A stretch of DNA of 64,000 bases from Parus major (Eukaryota > Chordata > Aves > Passeriformes > Paridae), in assembly GCF_001522545.3 (NCBI RefSeq), contig NC_031773.1, forward strand, positions 43,506,786 through 43,570,785, read 5' to 3'. The notes below the pieces were generated by a model. That model was not told where the DNA came from and did not search any database. It saw only the letters and a list, made by a program, of their open reading frames with translations. This document shows, piece after piece, positions 63,301 through 64,000 of the stretch. Within the stretch, counting starts at the first letter, position 1. Each line of letters begins with the position of its first letter. A program made the position numbers and the translations under genes.

Positions 63301-64000
63301 TCAGTTATAATTGTGTTTGAATTTCAAATATTTTTACAGCAAGAGGTTTTGTTGATTATTTATAACAATGTAATATGTTTCATGCAGTAGTCTATGACAA
63401 AAAGTAGTAATCGAGAAAATGCTACCTATTTTTTCCAGTTTTCATTTGTCAAAATATGACTTTATATGATTTCCCTTAAGTGGGAAATGCATGATACATG
63501 TTAAACCTGTGTCTGGTTATAACCAAAGATGCAAAACGATTGAATGTTTTCAGACAAGTTTTCAGGGAAAAAGTGAAACACATCCTTGAGGGTTTTTTTT
63601 GTCTGTTCTTACACTTAATTTATGCAAAATTTCTTTACACAGAAGCAAGAAAAAATTGTTAGACCAACTGCAATTTCATTCTATGACAATCAAAAACCTG
63701 AATATATCTTGAAAACTTTCTGTTTCCTAAAAATAGAAATGCTCATTTTCACAGAAGTAAATAAACTTGGAATTATCTGTCCCCCTCTGAATTTAGTGTT
63801 TCTTAGACCATGTTATCTGCTGGTTTATATTAGTAAATTAGTTGACTCAGATATTTTCAAACTTAGTTTTTAAATTAGATATGATATCTTGCCTTTCCTT
63901 TTTTTTCCATTTTTTTATTATACATGTTGAATGTAGAGAAATCCTTAAAGCCTGAAGATCCTTTTCATGATCTTACAATTCTGGCAACAACAGTGTTTTC
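45156..64000 (+). CDS. CFAP54: CFAP54, 5' part of the gene (exons 1-13, runs off the right edge)
   Basis: Cilia- and flagella-associated protein 54 is a very large scaffold of the C1d projection of the central-pair apparatus in 9+2 axonemes; mouse mutants have immotile-cilia and sperm defects. Seen here: thirteen exons, each with AG acceptor and GT donor, join without a frame break: 45156-45352, 50718-50823, 53607-53753, 55751-55922, 57934-57992, 59284-59427, 59857-59970, 60072-60170, 60698-60896, 61953-62027, 62895-63007, 63121-63289, 63937-64000 (cut). The joined product is about 552 residues. Recognition rests on family blocks such as RLPEWYY, SLRLTMQVALPQENLCW, YTICR, LEYLLWAS, WPRT-TE-LL-EMFD, FLAILEALSDS, AAVKFVKLAF-YEEW and QDDP--KKAE, in the same order as in mammals. 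This is the N-terminal CFAP54 family region. About four fifths of the protein lies outside the window. Confidence 0.95.
45353..50717 (+). other. CFAP54 intron 1
   Basis: This 5.4 kb intron begins in the CpG island and then becomes AT-rich. It contains the (TTTTA)n tract at 45,783-45,967. I see no other exon or recognisable repeat in it. Confidence 0.85.
45783..45967 (+). repeat. (TTTTA)n pentanucleotide microsatellite, about 37 units
   Basis: About 185 bases of almost perfect TTTTA units lie 430 bp into CFAP54 intron 1. The only interruption is at 45,874-45,879, where one unit reads TNTTTA with six bases, so the N is an extra base that breaks the phase. This suggests a consensus or assembly uncertainty and the true length may differ. 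No TTTCA units are seen. Confidence 0.97.
50718..50823 (+). CDS. CFAP54: CFAP54 exon 2
   Basis: Residues 66-101. The acceptor is tttttttttag|AGC and the donor AAA|gtaagt. The split codon GG|A gives glycine. It holds the block LFDIWIKYKPRLPEWYYNER, one of the clearest CFAP54 signatures. A second AG lies two bases downstream of the acceptor; using it would shift the frame. Confidence 0.95.
51290..51330 (+). mobile_element. Possible CR1 reverse-transcriptase fragment
   Basis: One frame reads HLELCVHFWSPQ, close to the conserved C-terminal piece of CR1 ORF2 (HLEYCVQFW-PQ type). Similarity is lost on both sides. If real it is a short, decayed remnant. Confidence 0.4.
51668..51776 (+). mobile_element. 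Possible ancient LINE (L2-like) relic
   Basis: One frame reads CTLHWLPKAALQYSLVFMFK and then VLNDVTLDCLKI. The pattern LHWLP, a spacer, FK, a short spacer, LN, then YL/CL is typical of the region after the reverse transcriptase in L2-type LINEs. The frame stops soon after. This is pattern recognition only. Confidence 0.4.
53607..53753 (+). CDS. CFAP54: CFAP54 exon 3
   Basis: Residues 102-150, 49 whole codons. The acceptor is tttttcag|GAA and the donor ACG|gtaggt. It begins EYKLALVQCYERYLQQF, a TPR-like helical segment, and continues through FKSTFFPNGVKDKKAALT. Confidence 0.95.
53754..55750 (+). other. CFAP54 intron 3
   Basis: A 2.0 kb AT-rich intron. It holds a perfect 11-bp hairpin at 54,200-54,228. 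No other exon, RNA gene or repeat is recognised. Confidence 0.8.
54200..54228. repeat. 11-bp perfect inverted repeat with 7-base loop
   Basis: GTATTTTGTAC at 54,200-54,210 is the exact reverse complement of 54,218-54,228. It lies within CFAP54 intron 3. No function is inferred. Confidence 0.85.
55751..55922 (+). CDS. CFAP54: CFAP54 exon 4
   Basis: Residues 151-207 plus one base. The acceptor is gttttag|TTC. The donor AATG|gtacct is weak for a U2-type site, but the split codon G|GT and the following exon fit the family exactly. It contains FHALQARNVC and SLRLTMQVALPQENLCW. Confidence 0.93.
56283..56372 (+). repeat. T/G-rich low-complexity tract
   Basis: About 90 bases are almost free of A and C on the + strand, with many TTTTGG, GGTTTT and GGGTTTT units. 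The tract lies in an intron in the sense orientation. It is strand-asymmetric sequence with several G-runs rather than a regular microsatellite. Confidence 0.75.
56685..56796 (-). mobile_element. tRNA-Ile-derived SINE with CR1-type tail (TguSINE1-like)
   Basis: Read on the - strand, the element begins with a tRNA-like head: an A-box-like AGTTCAGTTGG (+ strand 56,784-56,794), then GGTGCTAACAATGCCAAGGT, which matches the anticodon arm of tRNA-Ile(AAT) with changes, then a degraded B box (GGGCTCCACC). It continues into GGACTTGATGATCCTT and CCCTTCCAACTC, the usual CR1 3' tail. This head-tail combination is that of the CR1-mobilised SINE described from zebra finch. The first bases of the tRNA head are missing or diverged. 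The anticodon now reads AAC, so this is not a working tRNA gene. Confidence 0.8.
57934..57992 (+). CDS. CFAP54: CFAP54 exon 5 (59 bp)
   Basis: Residues 208-227. This short exon reads TIHIYTICRQLMVMGQSAK between acceptor tttgcag|GT and donor AAG|gtacag. It carries the family motif YTICR. Phase matches on both sides. Confidence 0.93.
57993..59283 (+). other. CFAP54 intron 5
   Basis: A 1.3 kb AT-rich intron. I see no recognisable feature inside it apart from short T-runs near 58,408. Confidence 0.8.
59284..59427 (+). CDS. CFAP54: CFAP54 exon 6
   Basis: Residues 228-275, 48 whole codons, beginning VLEYLLWASICMESSIPLLS and ending CQAGIHGE. The acceptor is tacag|GTC. The donor GAG|gtatcctgat is a poor U2 site and close to the U12 consensus. 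The run of conserved tryptophan and cysteine positions (LLWAS, YLTWRATLYTAV) matches the mammalian protein. Confidence 0.94.
59428..59856 (+). other. CFAP54 intron 6, possible U12-type intron
   Basis: This 429-bp intron starts gtatcctgat, matching the minor-class donor RTATCCTT at seven of eight positions and matching the U2 donor poorly. It ends ttaattctttggacag with little polypyrimidine tract. A TTTTTAAT stretch near the 3' end could serve as a branch site but is a weak match to TCCTTAAC. GT-AG boundaries are used. Confidence 0.4.
59810..59830. repeat. (TA)10 dinucleotide microsatellite
   Basis: A T followed by ten AT units, flanked by TATG motifs, lies in CFAP54 intron 6 and ends 26 bases before exon 7. 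Confidence 0.95.
59857..59970 (+). CDS. CFAP54: CFAP54 exon 7
   Basis: Residues 276-313. It begins IFARRGLIKIDEIKKLEDIS and ends FREATLK, equivalent to the FARRALAKIDE block of mammals. The acceptor is tttggacag|ATA, with little polypyrimidine tract and a (TA)10 repeat ending 26 bases before the exon. The donor is AAG|gtatca. Confidence 0.93.
60072..60170 (+). CDS. CFAP54: CFAP54 exon 8
   Basis: Residues 314-346, reading MSVMIFKRAVYESRRKSNSS and then a basic tail. The acceptor is gccccag|ATG and the donor AAT|gtaagt. Intron 7 before it is only 101 bp. The basic, serine-rich tail is the least conserved part. Confidence 0.92.
60698..60896 (+). CDS. CFAP54: CFAP54 exon 9
   Basis: Residues 347-412 plus one base. 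It holds LSWPRTTTEQLLVEMFDGAA and QFLAILEALSDSSRN, the strongest family blocks in the window. The acceptor is cttag|CTG and the donor TCAG|gtaaca. Codon 413 is split G|GT. Confidence 0.96.
60897..61952 (+). other. CFAP54 intron 9
   Basis: A 1.06 kb intron with a somewhat GC-richer middle (about 61,260-61,480). No exon or clear repeat is recognised. A short GGACTTGATGGTTCCTTCCA at about 61,763 resembles a CR1 tail but is too short to call. Confidence 0.75.
61953..62027 (+). CDS. CFAP54: CFAP54 exon 10 (75 bp)
   Basis: Residues 413-437 plus one base. It reads GESNGTSNFGIINPSSTLLQ and then LMLTG, poorly conserved except for the LLQLM helix. The acceptor is cttgaag|GT and the donor ACAG|gtaagc. 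Phase fits on both sides. Confidence 0.87.
62166..62212 (+). mobile_element. CR1-type 3' tail fragment
   Basis: GCTGGACTTTGTTGATCAAG followed by CTTGTGGGTACCTTCCAACT is a diverged copy of the CR1/SINE tail (GACTTGATGATCCTTGTGGG then TCCCTTCCAACTC). Sequence before it is not recognisable, so whether it came from a LINE or a SINE is open. Confidence 0.65.
62623..62672 (+). mobile_element. CR1-type 3' tail fragment
   Basis: GGATTTGATGATCTTGGAGG, CCTTTTCAAACCTA and then ATGATTCTATGG match the end of a CR1 subfamily, including the terminal ATTCTATG-type octamer. It is a short 5'-truncated copy. Confidence 0.7.
62895..63007 (+). CDS. CFAP54: CFAP54 exon 11
   Basis: Residues 438-475. It contains AAVKFVKLAFSYEEWAVFYS and ends FVNNFLQ, a conserved helical pair. 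The acceptor is ctgcag|GA and the donor CAG|gtaatc. Intron 11 after it is only 113 bp. Confidence 0.95.
63121..63289 (+). CDS. CFAP54: CFAP54 exon 12
   Basis: Residues 476-531 plus one base. It starts TQDDPAWKKAEIELKLLTLM, matching the QDDP--KKAE block, then becomes serine/threonine/acid-rich. The acceptor is ctattag|ACT and the donor TTAGAA|gtgagt. Confidence 0.93.
63290..63936 (+). other. CFAP54 intron 12
   Basis: A 647-bp AT-rich intron. Nothing is seen in it beyond the splice sites. Confidence 0.8.
63937..64000 (+). CDS. CFAP54: CFAP54 exon 13, cut by the window edge
   Basis: Residues 532-552 so far. It reads SLKPEDPFHDLTILATTVFS and is open to the last base. The acceptor is atgtag|AGA. 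The alternative AG two bases later would give a stop after four codons, so the first is used. The DPFHDLTILATTVF block corresponds to the family's FHLAATL segment. Confidence 0.88.

Overview
This window is nuclear DNA from a bird, most likely a songbird. It is AT-rich, has two sharp CpG islands and spliced genes with vertebrate GT-AG introns, and carries CR1 retroposon debris, which is the dominant repeat of bird genomes. A short tRNA-Ile-derived retroposon with a CR1-type tail at about 56.7 kb resembles the SINE family described from zebra finch. There is no bacterial gene organisation, no CRISPR array and no intact mobile element.

The one gene that can be read directly is the 5' part of CFAP54, on the + strand from 45,156 to beyond the right edge. 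Thirteen exons (the last cut by the window end) join in frame into about 552 residues of a protein that is about 3,000 residues long in mammals. CFAP54 is a scaffold of the C1d projection of the central pair in motile cilia and sperm flagella. Its first exon lies in a CpG island (about 44,990-45,660) that also contains an RFX-type X-box 27 bases before the start codon, which fits a cilium gene.

A second, larger CpG island lies at about 22,220-23,640. It is best read as the promoter and non-coding first exon of a gene running leftward on the - strand. In human, CDK17 lies head-to-head with CFAP54, so I infer CDK17 from gene order; no CDK17 coding exon is visible. Positions 1 to about 22,670 would then be its first intron. 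It holds a 5'-truncated CR1 copy (about 3,270-3,890), a G16 run, an A19 run and a perfect PAR-bZIP (D-box) palindrome, and otherwise nothing recognisable.

The 21 kb between the two islands (23,650-44,990) shows no exon I can support. It contains several short perfect inverted repeats and one short GATGA-rich tract. The CFAP54 introns hold a long (TTTTA)n tract broken by an N, the SINE, CR1 tails and probable old LINE reverse-transcriptase relics. Intron 6 may be a minor-class (U12) intron, with a (TA)10 tract just upstream of its acceptor.

I did not find a clearly new biological system. The points most worth checking are the X-box, the possible U12 intron, the SINE and the pentanucleotide tract.
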